Both the position numbers and the translations under genes were made by a program. Shown here piece by piece: positions 34,210-46,771 of a stretch of 64,000 nucleotides of DNA. Position 1 is the first letter of the stretch; every line of letters starts with the position of its first letter. The DNA lies in contig NC_092688.1 of assembly GCF_964275005.1 (NCBI RefSeq), forward strand, positions 24,020,940-24,084,939, given 5' to 3'. The DNA is from Diadema setosum. Taxonomy: Eukaryota; Echinodermata; Echinoidea; Diadematoida; Diadematidae. The notes beneath the pieces were generated by a model. The model was not told the origin of the DNA. It did not search any database and saw nothing but the letters and a program-made list of their open reading frames with translations.

Positions 34210-35714
34210 CACTCAGCAAAAAAAGAAGGTAAACACTTTTTCAATTTTATTTTTTCTCATTTTCTCATTTTTTTCTCATTTGGCTAAAAGTTAATGCATA
34301 ATATGTCATATTGAGGGTAATTTAATTGGCTATCAGCCTAGTAGGTCAATAAAATGGGAAACTTTATGCATGAGTGAACACCTTTGTTTTTCTCTTCCAA
34401 GGCACAAAAGCAAAAATTGCAAAATGAACAAGTAGTTATTCATGCGCATGTGCTCCTCCATATAACAATAAGAACAAAAGACAAATTTACCACAATTAGA
34501 TACATGAATTGAGTTGCAAAAATGAACGTTTGATCTCTATGATATCTCTGAAGCCGAAGATATCAATAAAGCAAAAAATAAGGGAATGTGAAGAATCTTG
34601 GGTCAAGCCCAAATTCAAACGAAATAAGAGACGAAGCAATATTAATAGAAAGGGTAGAAATTTCAATTTGTGTTCAAATTAGGAGAGTTGTAAATAATAT
34701 TTGGTTCTTAAATTTATCTCATGAATCCTTGACTTAGTAAATAAAAAGAGTAAAATAAAGAAATTATGTTTATCTAATCATCATCATGCCATCACTCCCT
34801 ACGTCGTTTGAAGTTTGAGTTGACAGGAAGTTCTTATTTTCCCCCTTTAGTTTCCCATTTTGTTTTTATTTGAGGTTGTAAAGAGATAAAGAGAACAAAA
34901 ACTTGTTTATGCTATTTCATTTATATCTCTCATTGTGTTAACTCTTTATGTGCCACGTTCGCACGTCCGACTCAGTCGACGGCGTGCCAACCTCGCATGT
35001 TCTGCTCAACAAACAAAGCCGCTAAAACCGATCGATAAATCGCTAATCCCGCGGTACAATCAAAGCGTTTTTCGCGCTTTTGTTCCTCTCACATATACGG
35101 CTTGCATTCTATGTGGTGATTGACTATCAAGCGATGTTCCCAACTAAGTTTGCGTGTACATTCTAAGTTTCTGTCACTGTTTTATGTGCAAAAGTCATAC
35201 CTTTACAGTAATGTAGCAACTGGTAGTTCAAAAGAAAAATGTAAAATAGAATTGTCATACATTGTATGTGGAAGCAAAGTTTGGCATTCTTCTTTAACTT
35301 TGCTCACTATTATGTCCAACTTAACAGAAATTTGTAGAAGTTATACAAATTGGAAAAACAGAATTCTTTCTCAAAGCAAGACTACCTTCGTGTCTCAGAA
35401 TAACGTGGCACACAGGGGGTTTCCATCACGGCACATTAAGAGTTAGAATGGCCTTTTGTTGTCATTGTTATCTTGAAGAGCATTGCCAAACGAAAGACAA
35501 CTTGTCAAATTTTGCAATTTTTACTTTTGTGTCTTGGCAGGCAAAAATGAATGTGTTCACTCATGCGTAGAATTTCTTTTTGTATGAACCTACTTACTTG
35601 ATAGCCAATTAGATTACCTTTAATATAGTATATGATACATCGATTTTGACCAAAATCTTCTAAGAAAAATATGACCTCGAAAAACTGTTTATTTTCTTTT
35701 TTTTTTGCTGAGAA
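34210..35714. mobile_element. Mariner-like element with long inverted repeats
   Basis: The ends read CACTCAGCAAAAAAAGAA and, inverted, TTCTCAGCAAAAAAAAAA, each next to TA. The inverted similarity extends inwards about 250 bp (AATTGGCTATCA, GCATGAGTGAACAC and AAAAATTGCAAAAT blocks pair). TA flanks and the terminus suggest Tc1/mariner mobilisation. No transposase is present. A TTAA MITE is nested inside; without it the element is about 1.0 kb. Confidence 0.7.
34938..35446. mobile_element. TTAA-flanked MITE (piggyBac-like), copy 2
   Basis: Starts TTAACTCTTTATGTGCCACG and ends GGCACATTAAGAGTTAG, so the right flanking TTAA has mutated to TTAG and one base of the right repeat has changed. It is inserted in the mariner-like element. 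The 108-codon open frame across it is not conserved in the other copies. Confidence 0.85.
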
Positions 35715-35717
35715 TAT

Positions 35718-35718
35718 C

Positions 35719-35786
<68 letters not shown>
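35718..35786. repeat. (AT)n microsatellite
   Basis: Long TA run with one TATG interruption, adjacent to the right end of the mariner-like element. Confidence 0.9.
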
Positions 35787-35788
<2 letters not shown>

Positions 35789-36182
35789 GTTTCAATTTCT
35801 ATTTCATTTTCGTATTTCTCGATGGAAAATACATAGAATATTACAAAATATAATAATACAGAATGTCCAGCTTGGATATATACAAAAAGAAATACAAACA
35901 TAGTACATAGCGGTCGATGTGTCATTTTCAATCAAAATAAAAGAATGCTAAAGAGAAATACGATAGAACCTACTCAAAAAGCAAAGCTTGTTAAGTGTAG
36001 GTCCCAACAAATAATATGCATATATTTACATTGCAGATCGACATTTCAGAAAATTTCAGAGGTATGGCATATTCGGGAACTCTACGTACATTAAAGGACT
36101 GCAATACTGGCACTAAACATTAGCATCATTAGATTATAATGAAATGATAGTGTCAGTAAAACATTTACAAACAAATGTGTCT

Positions 36183-37212
36183 CTACATATTTGTAACATT
36201 TATGTACAGTTCCTCTTGTGATGCCCGCGTGACTTCAGTGTGGTCTCCTCTTCTTTTGTCCACCTTTGCGTACAACTCTTCGATTGATGAAGGTGTCTTT
36301 GCTGTTTTGTCCACCTTTGCGTACAACTCCTCGCATGATGGGGGTGCTGTCGATGATGTTTTTGCTGCTTTGTTCACAGTTGCATGTAGTTCCTCACAAG
36401 GTGGAGGTCCTGGTGTGATGGAAAGCGGGTTGTCGATGTCATGGCTGTTATCTATTCGGATAAGGCTGTATTCGCTTGGGTAGATACCGTGAGATTTTTC
36501 ACAGTCTATATTGTTGTAAAGGATGTCTTCAGAATTCATGTTTTTTGGTGAACTTAAACCGGAACAAGACATGGTATCATCTCTTCCTGAACTCGACTCA
36601 GAAGCCGAAGGAACCGGGCCATGAATCTGTTCCAAGTCGTCATGAGAGGCATGATTGATGCAGTCGTATTCACTGTCCAAGCAAGAATTGCCAAAATGAG
36701 CAAAGACGAGGTCAGGCCGTTCGCCAAAGTTCAGGGAATTATAACAGCTATCATCAAATAAGCACGCTCTACCAGTGAAGGACTGAAAGTCATCTTTCGT
36801 CATACTGCCAGTTCTGTTATCAAGGTCTACATCCTGGTATGCACAGTCTTCATAGCTGTTTGCTGCCTGTTGCAGCGATGTTTCCTGCAAGCTGTGGTAT
36901 TCATGGCAACCCAAATCATTTTCTGCAGTCAGCGAAATCGTGCCGGCAGGTAGAGGAACTTCCCTGTCTACCTCCGCAGTGTCCTGGTAAACGTGGTACG
37001 GGTCCCCTTGATGAGGTGAAGCGTTTCCGAATCTGTTTCCCGCATGGCTAGGCAATGGACTACACGCTGCGCCGGCGCCGTTATTACTCGAAGGGTCAAC
37101 ATTATTCGTCGCCCTCTGATTCTCAATTGAAGTGTTTACAGGATGCATCTGCAGGTGACCATCATCTGAGTTGCCAGTTACCCGATTCGAAACTTGAGTT
37201 GTCCCGCGTCTT
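36183..37212 (-). CDS. Gene B exon 11: tyrosine-rich cytoplasmic tail
   Basis: 1030 nt, acceptor TTTACTAG, ending in TAG. It is hydrophilic and Ser/Asp-rich. Tyrosine sites in order include DPYHVYQD, YEDCAYQDVDL, DSCYNSL, DSEYDC, ILYNNI, SEYSLI and then a C-terminal set: one unit CEELHATV in which the Tyr is His, two EELYAKVDK units, and EELYINV. ILYNNI and SEYSLI fit the ITIM pattern (I/V/L/S at -2, I at +3). The LYxxV units are SH2-site-like but have Glu at -2. The tail is clearly homologous to C's. Function through SH2 proteins is inferred. Confidence 0.88.
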
Positions 37213-37942
37213 CTAGTAAATGGAAAGGGAAGAGAATTATATACTTGACACACGATTGTCACGTCCTAGGTATTTTAGCGTAAGGATAAATTAAAACTTT
37301 TTTTTTTCCTTGAATTTGACTTTTGCAGCAAAAGCATGCAAGAAATAATTCCATGATCCTCCAATGTCCTCTCTTGTGCAAAATTATGTTTTTTGCCAAT
37401 TTGTTTCCTTAAATGGTATAAGTAATACGCACTACATAACGTATATATACACACGTAGGATATTATACATTATTATTAAACATTACATAAACGGGACAGA
37501 GAGAACCGGTCGGACACGCATCTTTTGACAGATTAACAATTATCTTATTACCATGTTTACCTAATGTTAGCATTTAAGATTTTGCGTATGAATTTGACAT
37601 GCCTTCGACAAGAGGATGATGTTCGTGTCAGTTTTTTTTTTTTCGATATCAATAATTATATTTGGAATTTTTATATGTATTTTCTTGGAAAATATGAATT
37701 ATAATGTACACATACATACATCCGTTTATCCAATAGCACCGACCTTCTGAATACCCGTAACACATGAAAATCAGCCGTACTTTGTGATTCATAGTTATAC
37801 ATATATCATAATAATTATTTACACACAATGTGTACATCATTGCATATTATATAACTTTATCAATAATGTAACGATGTTAACACGTGTCTTGCCCTTAAAA
37901 AGATAATAATGATAACTTATAAACAGATAAAACGGGACACAC

Positions 37943-38057
37943 CTCTTCTGCTGGTGGTGACACCATGCCATGGAAACTGTGACAAGGAATAGGAGAGCAG
38001 CACCAAGTAGTGCTCCAAGGATGAATGTAATAAATTTCCTTTCAGGAACTCGGGGAT
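37943..38057 (-). CDS. Gene B exon 10: transmembrane segment
   Basis: 115 nt, acceptor TTACAG, donor GTGTGT, phase 1 in and phase 2 out. It encodes PRVPERKF, the helix ITFILGALLGAALLFLVTVS and the stop-transfer MAWCHHQQKR. The intron to the tail exon is 730 bp. Confidence 0.9.
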
Positions 38058-38330
38058 CTGTAAGATGATTCATTAGGTTGGACGATCGTTACATCGACAA
38101 GTAATGTTTCCAATATTTTTTTTTTTTCATATAAGCACCGAAGAATCGATGTATATTATTATACATAGATTGAAATGATACTATGTAGCAAAACATTTGA
38201 CAGTTGCCCTCACATTTAAAATTGACAGAGCAGAACACAGCAATGGGGAGTGCAGGACAAAAAAAAATGAACACGCAAATAAAGATATCATTCATTGATT
38301 GTGTTAGATTTACACTGAGAAGCAACTCAC

Positions 38331-38390
38331 TTGAAGAAGACATAGTGGTCTCATGAAATGCCGTTGGCTCTCTGGTAGACTGTCTGTTGT
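38331..38390 (-). CDS. Gene B exon 9: stalk
   Basis: 60 nt, phase 1-1, acceptor TTACAG, donor GTGAGT. It encodes NRQSTREPTAFHETTMSSS, Ser/Thr-rich and cysteine-free. Counterpart of gene A exon 10. Confidence 0.8.
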
Positions 38391-38431
38391 CTGTAACGTG
38401 ATAAAGAACAACGACATAAGTGTTTTTATAA

Positions 38432-38468
38432 TGTGTGTGTGTGTGTGTGGGAGTGTGTGTGTGTGTGC
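38432..38468. repeat. (GT)n microsatellite
   Basis: Two GT runs separated by GGGA, in the gene B stalk intron. Confidence 0.85.
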
Positions 38469-38786
38469 GTATGTGTTGTTATAATTGAACTGTATACATC
38501 TTACGCTGAATCAAGAATAAACGTACATGAAAAGATTACGTATTTGTCTTCTCTGGCTCAATTCGAATCGTCAAATTCTTTGAAGACATGAAATCTCTCT
38601 CTGTTTTCTTATTTTCATTTTGTTTTTCTTATCCAGCATTTTAGCATTTTTTTTCTGAATGATAATCACTTCCTATTCTTTCGAAAACCAGACAGTGTAT
38701 AAACTAATTCAAAGACAATTTACAAAACCTTTCTTGGTAAATGATGTATTAATTGGTATTACATCATTAACGATAAGCAAACTTAC

Positions 38787-38840
38787 TTGATGAAGACACT
38801 GTTTCTGGTGTTGTCAAATCTCGAACATACTGTCCTTTCC
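38787..38840 (-). CDS. Gene B exon 8: stalk
   Basis: 54 nt, phase 1-1, acceptor TGCGCAG, donor GTAAGT. It encodes GKGQYVRDLTTPETVSSS. Same unit as gene A exon 9 and the two C stalk exons. Confidence 0.8.
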
Positions 38841-39050
38841 CTGCGCACATCAAAATTGTAAATCAGCATCATCACATAATAATCACATAATCATCACATA
38901 ATAATCACATTATAATATATCATAAGTTGATGTAACTCTATGTACAGATAACCTTAACCAGCAACATGTATTCGTATTCGTCATGCACTTTACTTTTTAC
39001 ATTACTATATCGGTGCTAGGATCATGCTCACTGAAATGATAAATCTACAC

Positions 39051-39076
39051 GTGACCCTGCACCACAAAACCACCAC

Positions 39077-39113
<37 letters not shown>

Positions 39114-39792
39114 GCCAGACATGATTTTTCAGTTCAGGGAAGATTCTGAAAGGGCAGACTCCTGGCTTTAAAATGATGTATAACTCAATTCAAATGGACT
39201 CCTCTAACCTATTATGAATATTGGAAAGAAAGAACACACTCTGGAAACGTGTGAACTGAGAAAAGAGGCTCTAAAGTACATGATCTATTTATTCAAGCGC
39301 TTAATCCTTACCAAGCCGTCCTAGCTGTGCGATATGACAAGGACAAAGCACAGGCCGGAAGTCAACCACCGGGGCAACAACAATGAAGGGATAATCAGAT
39401 TAAGCTGAGATTGAGCATATTCTATCAAAACATTCTCTCCATGATTACTGCTAACTTTCAAACCCGTACCATTATTCTTTCACAAGTTATTAGACTTAAA
39501 GATAAAGAGTGTGCAAATGATTTCAAGAAATGAAAAGGCTCCTGTAAGACATACCTAATCATTCTACTCCCCCCCCCAAAAAAAAAAAAAAAATAGTTGT
39601 AGAAAAACTGGTGAAACACACTTTCCCATTCACGTTATTATCCAAAACTAAAGAATAATGTAGAAGAAGGATAGCTCTTTTAAAAAACATGAAAAACTGA
39701 AGATTGACTTAGTTGACCCATTTCACCTTTTTTGAGTCCTCACGTAAAATCAAGGAGTGCGACTTTGTGTTTGTTTTGTGATGCATGGTCAC
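39051..39792. mobile_element. GTGACCC-family MITE, copy e
   Basis: 742 bp with ends GTGACCCTGCACCACAAAAC and, inverted, GTGACCATGCATCACAAAAC. A poly-A run of about 30 is inserted near the left terminus (39079-39110). Its interior has the intact sequence GGCTTTAAAATGATGTAT, which is the uninterrupted form of the site where TTAA MITE copy 1 landed in copy c. Confidence 0.85.
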
Positions 39793-40629
39793 GTAGATAC
39801 TGTGAATCACGGAAACATAAGAAAAGGCAAAGAGTAAGTTTTCTAACTTGACATAATTATTGAGTATTATGTTGTATAATTTTGTGTGATGTTGTATTGC
39901 AACATGATCTTTGATATATTGATATATTACTGAAAGTAAAGTACTTAATGTAAGTGTGCCTTTTTTTTAACTTTCATGTGACACTTCCAAAGTGGCACTT
40001 CTGCAGTCTGAACTTTAGGAAAGTAAAGAAACCCAAATCTTAACTTCTATATCTCCTATTTTAGAGGCGTATAAAGTTCATGTAGTAGAACAATTTGGAT
40101 TTGTGCACACACGAAACACAAATAGAATTGATGAGCAGCAAAGGCGTGTTTGCGTGTGTATACCTTCTGGATTAATACCAGTTGGGAGCAGGCGCGGTAG
40201 GGTAATGTGCTGATGCTGGTGGGCCCCCTTGTTGTGCGGGGTAGTGAGCACAAAGAGTTTCTTTGTTTTGTTTGTTTTTATTACAATTAATCATAATTTT
40301 ACCCATTTGTCCCACTCCCCTACAGTTGTTTTTGGTACAATGTATGTCTGAGTCCCTTTCTTTTGGATGTTCTTTTCCTCGTTTCTCGTTTTAACGTGAT
40401 TTTCGATATATATAGTTCAGTCTTGAAAGGCCAATGGCCTACTGCTGACTTCCACCACCATTACTTAAATTGTTATGTCAATCTCCATCACACACCTTTT
40501 AATTATGACTATGTATACTTACTTGAAATTATATTGGTTTGTATATGAATATTTTGATTGATTGTATCTCCGTATGTTTTTCATTGAATTTGTGGAAATA
40601 GTCTTGAAATGAATTGAATTGAACTAACA

Positions 40630-40690
40630 TTGAAAAAAAAAACACAACGTGTCGTTAGCTCTTTTGGAGCCTGTTTTTTTGCCTATGGAG
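40630..40690 (-). pseudogene. Relic of a gene B stalk exon (counterpart of A exon 8)
   Basis: The plus-strand sequence CGTGTCGTTAGCTCTTTTGG, then AGCCTG and TTGCCTATGGAGTGATA, aligns with the A exon at 11520-11579 and its acceptor flank. The donor and first codons are replaced by an A-rich run, and the part between AGCCT and the acceptor is altered. It is not expected to be spliced. Phase of the remaining exons is not disturbed, because the lost exon was 60 nt and symmetrical. Confidence 0.55.
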
Positions 40691-40972
40691 TGATACAGAA
40701 AAACGACCCTAATCTTACCTTGACAATAAGATTACAAATAATATATCCTTTGCTCTAGGCAATTTATCGTTTAAATAACTGAAATAACTGTTTATATTTT
40801 GGCTTTTTAATCTTCATTGAAAGAAAGTAAAAAAAAAAAAAGGAAAAAAGAAAATGAGTGAGCTCAGCAAAATGTCTGGTTATAAACCTTTTTTTTTTTT
40901 TTCCATTTACTAGTATAGTCTCCGGCATAGATAGTGCAATGAAAGAAACAGAAACAAATAATACCATCCAAA

Positions 40973-40973
<1 letters not shown>

Positions 40974-41008
<35 letters not shown>
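40974..41008. repeat. (CA)n microsatellite
   Basis: About sixteen CA units, 77 bp beyond the donor of gene B exon 7 on the minus strand. Confidence 0.9.
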
Positions 41009-41009
<1 letters not shown>

Positions 41010-41084
41010 TTACGTTTGCACACAAACACAAATTGTTATTTTTTTTTTCAATCAAACAACAGGCTTTCATCATGTAATACTCAC

Positions 41085-41147
41085 CCGAGGTGTTCACTGC
41101 ATTTTGTGTTGTCGAGGTGACAATATTGACACTATGCCATTCAGTAT
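41085..41147 (-). CDS. Gene B exon 7: stalk next to CCP
   Basis: 63 nt, phase 1-1, acceptor TTTTTAG, donor GTGAGT. It encodes TEWHSVNIVTSTTQNAVNTS. Counterpart of A exon 7, with Trp-His in place of Cys-Tyr. Confidence 0.8.
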
Positions 41148-41831
41148 CTAAAAAAAAGTGCACACAAAAACAAAGGGTAAAACTAGAATAAGTGTAACAT
41201 GGGTAAAAGGAGTGGAAGTGAAAACAAAATTCATGGAAAAAAAAAGTACTGTCATATAATAATTATGTACCTTTTCTGGAATACTCAAAAGTTTAGGGAC
41301 AGAAAATGTATGCAAGTACATATATGTCAACTCTCTAAGGCTACAAAAGAATAACATAATTTTTCAATTTCATACACGGTTATTTGATATAATTATACAG
41401 ACTTTGTGATTATCATTGTATTTAAGTCGCACGATGGTCAACTGTCATGAGTTGCTACTTGAATAAACAACAAAACATGACGCACAAAAAAAAATAGATT
41501 TGTTAATTTTCAGTGTTTTTTTATACTTATTCCTGAAAAAGGACTCTTATTTTTGGTATGCTAACGCGTTCAGACACGATGTCTCTAACCAATTAGACCC
41601 AAAATCATATCCACATTTTTTTAGAAGTTTACGTTGTAGAAATCACTACATTGTTGTATATGCAAATGTCATTGGTTGTGTTGTATATTTGTTGTCGGAA
41701 ATGAAATAAAATTAAATGACAAGAATATAGGTCACTGTGTGCAAACATCACACATGAAAATCAATTCTTACTTCAACTATTCATCTTTTAAAATATAGAA
41801 AGGCAATGCAGTAACAGACCATTTGTTCCAC

Positions 41832-42041
41832 TTTCGACCGGTCGGCAAGACGGAACTGACGTGTTCCAAACCGGGAAGTACGTCGACCATCCGGGTAGTT
41901 CCACACACTGCAACGTACCGTTGCCATTGATAATGTACCCTTTGTCACAAGTCAGACTTAACTTGGACCCATACCTCGTGATATTTGAGTCCCACTGACC
42001 ATTTATCACATGTCCGGGGAGATTACAGAACCCTACCGAAA
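41832..42041 (-). CDS. Gene B exon 6: CCP/sushi domain
   Basis: 210 nt, phase 1-1. It encodes GFCNLPGHVINGQW, YGSKLSLTCDKGYIINGNG, LQCVELPGW and PSCRPVE, with all four CCP cysteines and the Trp. Acceptor TTTTATAG; donor placed at GAAA|GTGGAA as in A. Confidence 0.88.
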
Positions 42042-43001
42042 CTATAAAAAGAAGAGGAAAAGATGAATGCCTTGTAAAGTATGTATCAATGTAGATATCA
42101 AAAGAAAGCACAAAGCAACGATTTGGATTTTAAACCCCATTGTGTCGATGAATAATGCTGAATGTACATTTATATCAGAAATTTGCACCGAAGGTCCAGT
42201 ATACAACGCATTGCCAAATTGCATCATTTTCAGCCATGTTTGCGTTTCTTTACACACCTGGACAATAGCTGGCATGGAAGTGGGACAAATACCGAATATT
42301 TTCGTGTACTGAACATTTTCATGGTATCAGTCATTATCAGTGTAAAGAATTGTATGCATAATTATGTGAAATGATTTAATGATCTTTAGTAAAAAAAAAA
42401 AAATAATAAAAAAAATAAATAAATAAAACCATGCAGCAAGCACAGACACACAAACACATTTAATTAAATCGACTGCTTATTTACAATGAAAAAAAAAAAT
42501 GTTGAAGAACTTACCCTAATTAAAATTCGAGGTTTGAAAGCACAGTTCAATGATATCATGTGATATCAACAGGCCCTACTTTTTTAGCAAGTGCATGTAT
42601 GTATTTAATTTCCTATAGAGAAATGTGAAGACCGGAGATTAAAACATTTTTGCAGTGTCCGTAATAGTATTGTCTTACTGGTTGTCATCGAGTTTTAAAG
42701 GTCTTTTTTTTTTTCAATACGCCATGAAAGGGTAAACCATAGTGCGTTTGAATAAGATCATAACCCAAAAGCATTTATCTTTAAAAAGTCTTAATTCTGC
42801 AAGTTTTTATCGTTTATTTCTTGCACGTTGCAAATATCCTTGAAGATTAATGGGTTATCATTTCAGAACTGGAAACAGAATCGCTAATGATAGTTTGGAA
42901 AAATAATTTTCATGACCATTTCTGAGTTTATATTGGGTCATTTATGTATGGTATTTCTTCACATCGACAACATTTTTTTTTTTTTTAATTTTGAAACTTA
43001 C

Positions 43002-43277
43002 TGTTATATAAATAGTAGACAAAATGGCCGGGTTCAAGCTCTTCCTGGATGGGACATGTCCAGTTGTGTGAGTAGCTTCTGTCAAAAAGTACGTCGGCAG
43101 TCGCTTTGTACTGGGAGCATACACACATTTCTTGGTGCATGATGGCAATCTCGTTATGTCCTGGTTCCCTTCTACAGATAGATATACACTCTTCATCGGA
43201 ATGAACGTTTAATCCATGTTCAGACAGCAGGGGGAATGCTTGTTGGTTGCCTTCGTAGCATCCGAGAAAACCAGGCT
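43002..43277 (-). CDS. Gene B exon 5: WSC domain
   Basis: 276 nt, phase 1-1, acceptor CACGCAG, donor GTAAGT. It encodes GFLGCYEGNQQAF, SDEECISICRR, IAIMHQEMCVCSQ, NWTCPIQ and GHFVYYLYN. The frame is intact and about 80 percent identical by eye to A, most changes being conservative. A probable glycan-binding module. Confidence 0.9.
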
Positions 43278-44257
43278 CTGCGTGAAAACAGAATTATGGT
43301 TATTTTACCCTGCGTACCTTCAACATAATTTACTGCTTTTACATAAAGTTGAGTCTAGCATTGCCCCCATTCCAGGTATACCCACAAATATTTTTAGCGC
43401 CTTTCCGATTAAACTTTTATGACTTTACAGTTTACAAAGCCGAATGAGACAAGAAATTTCAGTACCAAACTACTGGTTTATGACAGCAATATTATATACC
43501 AACTGTATATCATTTATAGAATCTGCATTTTTTTTTATAGAATGTACATGTCTAAGACATCAGACCAAGCAGTAAAATACCAGTAAAACAAAAACTACAT
43601 AAGAAGGAGATATATCAGGCTTTATCATGGATTATCCATCCCATGGGCATTCATTTCTAGCATTCAACTTTCATTGTTGTTAAATTTTCGGTTAAAAAGG
43701 CATTTATTTTTTTTTTAAAGCACGTTTTTCAGTACTTGGACACGAAATTATCATTTTTTCTTTGTGATAGATTCATGATTGGTCATTCATTGCGTATGAT
43801 TGAATACCCTTTGACTCTTTATACTTGACACTCATTAAAAAAAAAATCTATTCTGAAGAAAATTATAATGTTTCAACATAAATACCGTCCCGTCACACTT
43901 TCAGGTACGACGGAGTGCACATAATGGTAGTTGCGATGGGACGGAATTTATAATCCACAATAGGCTAGAAAAAGGGTATTGACTATTAAGACTTGGAACA
44001 GAATGAAATGATATCAAGTAAGACCGTATGGCACATCTGTACAAAGAGTTATATTGTAAGTGGTCAGGGGTATTTACGGATCTTTCATCTTCCCTTCAGT
44101 TCTTTCATTTGTATCTCTATACCCTAACCTTTAATTCCAATTTGGCAACAATATCAATACTTAACTATGATGTTATGGAAATTAGTTTTTGCTATGATGA
44201 TATCGTATGAAACTGCTTTGAACAATATTGTCTGCTAATAGAATAATGAGTGCTTGA

Positions 44258-44770
44258 TTAACTCTTTATGTGCCACGTTCGCACGTCCGACTCAGTCGAC
44301 GGCGTGCCAACTTCGCATATTCTGCTCAACAAACAAAGCCGCCAAAACAGATCGATAAATCGCTAATCACTGCTAATCCCGCGGCACAATGAAAGCGTTT
44401 CTCGTGCTTTTGTTCCTCTCATATACGGCTTGTATTCTATGTGGTGATTGACTATCAAGCGGTGTTCCCAATTAGATTTGCTCGTACATTCTAAGTTTCT
44501 GTCACTATTTTATGTGCAAAAGTCATGCCTTTACAGTAATATAGCAACTGGTTATTCAAGAGAAAAATTGAAAATAAATTCGTCATACAATATCGAAACA
44601 AAGCTTGGCATTCCTCGTAAACTTTGCCTACTATTATGCCCGTCTTAACAGAAAGTTGTAGAAGTTATACAAATTGGAAAAACATAATTCTTTCTCAAAG
44701 CGTGACTACCTTCGTGTCTCAGAATAACGTGGCACACAGGAGGTTTCCGCCATGGCACTTAAAGAGTTAA
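44258..44770. mobile_element. TTAA-flanked MITE (piggyBac-like), copy 3
   Basis: Perfect TTAA on both sides, left repeat CTCTTTATGTGCCACG, right GGCACTTAAAGAG. About 513 bp. It lies in gene B intron 4. Compared with copies 1 and 2 it has a small duplication around CGCTAATC (44359-44376). Confidence 0.85.
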
Positions 44771-44814
44771 TTTAATTTAGGTTTTAACGATCAATGTCAT
44801 ACTTTTGTAATTCA

Positions 44815-46205
44815 AGTTCCTATTCCGAGCATTCAATTTCACACGTTCCGCGCTTGCAGCATTGAATCAGCAGTCAAATTCAAAATCCGGTCATTCGAAT
44901 TCACTATCAGAGCATTCAAATTCATTGTCGGAACATTTCAATTCAAGAGAGGAGCACGCATTTCGGCAATGAGCATTCAAATTCCAGTCAAGCTGGCGAC
45001 GGAATCTTGTCGGTTATTCAAATTCGTGAATAGGCAACTATGTTCCAACTCAAAGGAGTCCTGAATTTAATTAGTGTGGGGCCGTGTATGTGTGTCTTCT
45101 CCATTTAGCTTTGAATATATTGGGATTTAAGATGAAGGTTATTTACTTTGCAGTATAGAGGTCCACCTGTTCATTGAAAAATTTTAACTCGGGTTTCACG
45201 AAAAGGAATATACAGGTCACAACTCATGCACATAAAAGATCCCACTGCATTTTATTCATCGCAAAGAGCAGGGTGTTTAACCCAGTGGTTCCACCGTGCA
45301 TCCAAATGGACACCATGGAAGACCAGCTATTGCAGCTGAATGTGAACTATCCAGCCATCATGTTAGATTGAAAATGATGAAACAATCAAGCAAGCAAACA
45401 AATAACAACCAAACACACATTTTACACTATTTAGGCCTACAGACGAACATAATACGGAAGGTTGGTTGACACCTTGGGACCCCCCCCCCCAAAAAAAAAA
45501 AAAAAAAAAAAAAAAAAGATCGACTACATTGAACCTGATATATAACATTATTCGTCTTCTTTCTATCATTTTTGCTATCTTATTGGTTTACTTTTGCGGG
45601 ACTATGTGAGATCTCGGTGTGTCAATGTGTCTTTAAATTGATGCATAATCAGTACGTGATTACTGTCAGAGCGTCATCAGCATGCGCAGTATCATCAAGG
45701 AATATGGTTATGTTGTCGTTCAGTTGTTTGGATGCACTGCTGATTGAACCTTACAATTTAAAATCTATTGAGATGAAAAACAAAGAATACATGAACAGAA
45801 AACAATGTGGAACCTTTGAATAGTCATAATTACACTATATGCAAGCCTCTTTTTTTTTGGTTGTGTATGCCCTTTCTCCTTTCTTAAAAAAAAAGAGAAA
45901 AGTCTACTCCATTTTCCTCGTTAAAATGATTGAACGAAGTAGGAACTTGATTCTGAAAATGAAATTGAACGCTCCAAACAAACTTACCGGGACTACCATA
46001 TGACTATTGCATGAATTTGAATGCACGAGTAGGAAATGCAATGCTTTCATTTGGAAATTGAACGCCCAAAGCGTGAATTTGATTTAACGGAAACAAAATA
46101 GAGCTCCCCTTCAAATGAAATTGATCGCTCGGATTCTGAATTTGAATGCCGAATATTAAATGAATTTGAATGACAAAAAGTATGAAATTGAACGGGAAAA
46201 CCCAT
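44815..46205. repeat. Inverted pair of GCATTCAAATTC-type degenerate arrays
   Basis: From 44825 to 45040 the motif GCATTCAAATTC recurs irregularly (for example TCATTCGAATTCAC, GAGCATTCAAATTC). From 45955 to 46195 the inverse recurs (GAATTTGAATGC, GAAATTGAACGC). The core of about 0.9 kb carries a C10 plus A25 run (45481-45517) and no gene. The layout is a foldback with repetitive arms. Located in gene B intron 4. Confidence 0.6.
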
Positions 46206-46684
46206 ATTAAAAGGCATTAGATAAAATTTGATACTTTGACATAAATAAATTTTCTTTGATTTTTTTTTTCATTCCGTCCCGTAAGCGCACACGCACCACC
46301 CTTTCACATCATTTAGTAGTAACATAATCATAAGCCATATTTGAGACACCACATCAGAACAGTCTTCCACCAAATGCACGGTGGTCTAGACTTCGCGAGA
46401 AGACAGTAGGCCCTAAAGGGTATCGCGTAGTCGATGCATACACATGTACGTGTAATTTTGTGCGGAGAAAATAACTTTTGACGAGTCAACCAATCACTTG
46501 ACTTGGCTATTGCTCTTGAAATTCATGGAGAGGGATATAAAATACAAACATACCAATCCTTCGGTGACTTCAGTACCAATATTGACGTCACCTAATGCAC
46601 ACAGTCTCTCAGGCCTGGTATATTTGTATTTTATAAGTTACATCTTATGCAGCTCTGAATATGACACTCCAGTGTTAGCCTCAC

Positions 46685-46771
46685 CTCGACATTTAAGTTG
46701 GACAGCGTTGTTTGACGAACAGTTAGTGGTTGCCAGTGGGCAATCTTTTAAACGTTGAAACCTGAAAGAAT
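46685..46771 (-). CDS. Gene B exon 4: SRCR domain, second half
   Basis: 87 nt, phase 1-1. Acceptor CTGCATAG|ATTC and donor CGAG|GTGAGG. It encodes DSFRFQRLKDCPLATTNC, SSNNAVQLKC, RG: three cysteines. The acceptor chosen is the only one joining in frame with exon 3 in both A and B. Confidence 0.85.

Noticed and set aside
35120..35446. 108-codon open frame inside TTAA MITE copy 2
   Set aside because: Not kept open in copies 1 and 3 and shows no transposase motif.
40056..40253. Short minus-strand open frame as an extra gene B exon
   Set aside because: No paralogue in A, no supported splice sites in phase 1, and no Ser/Thr-rich content.
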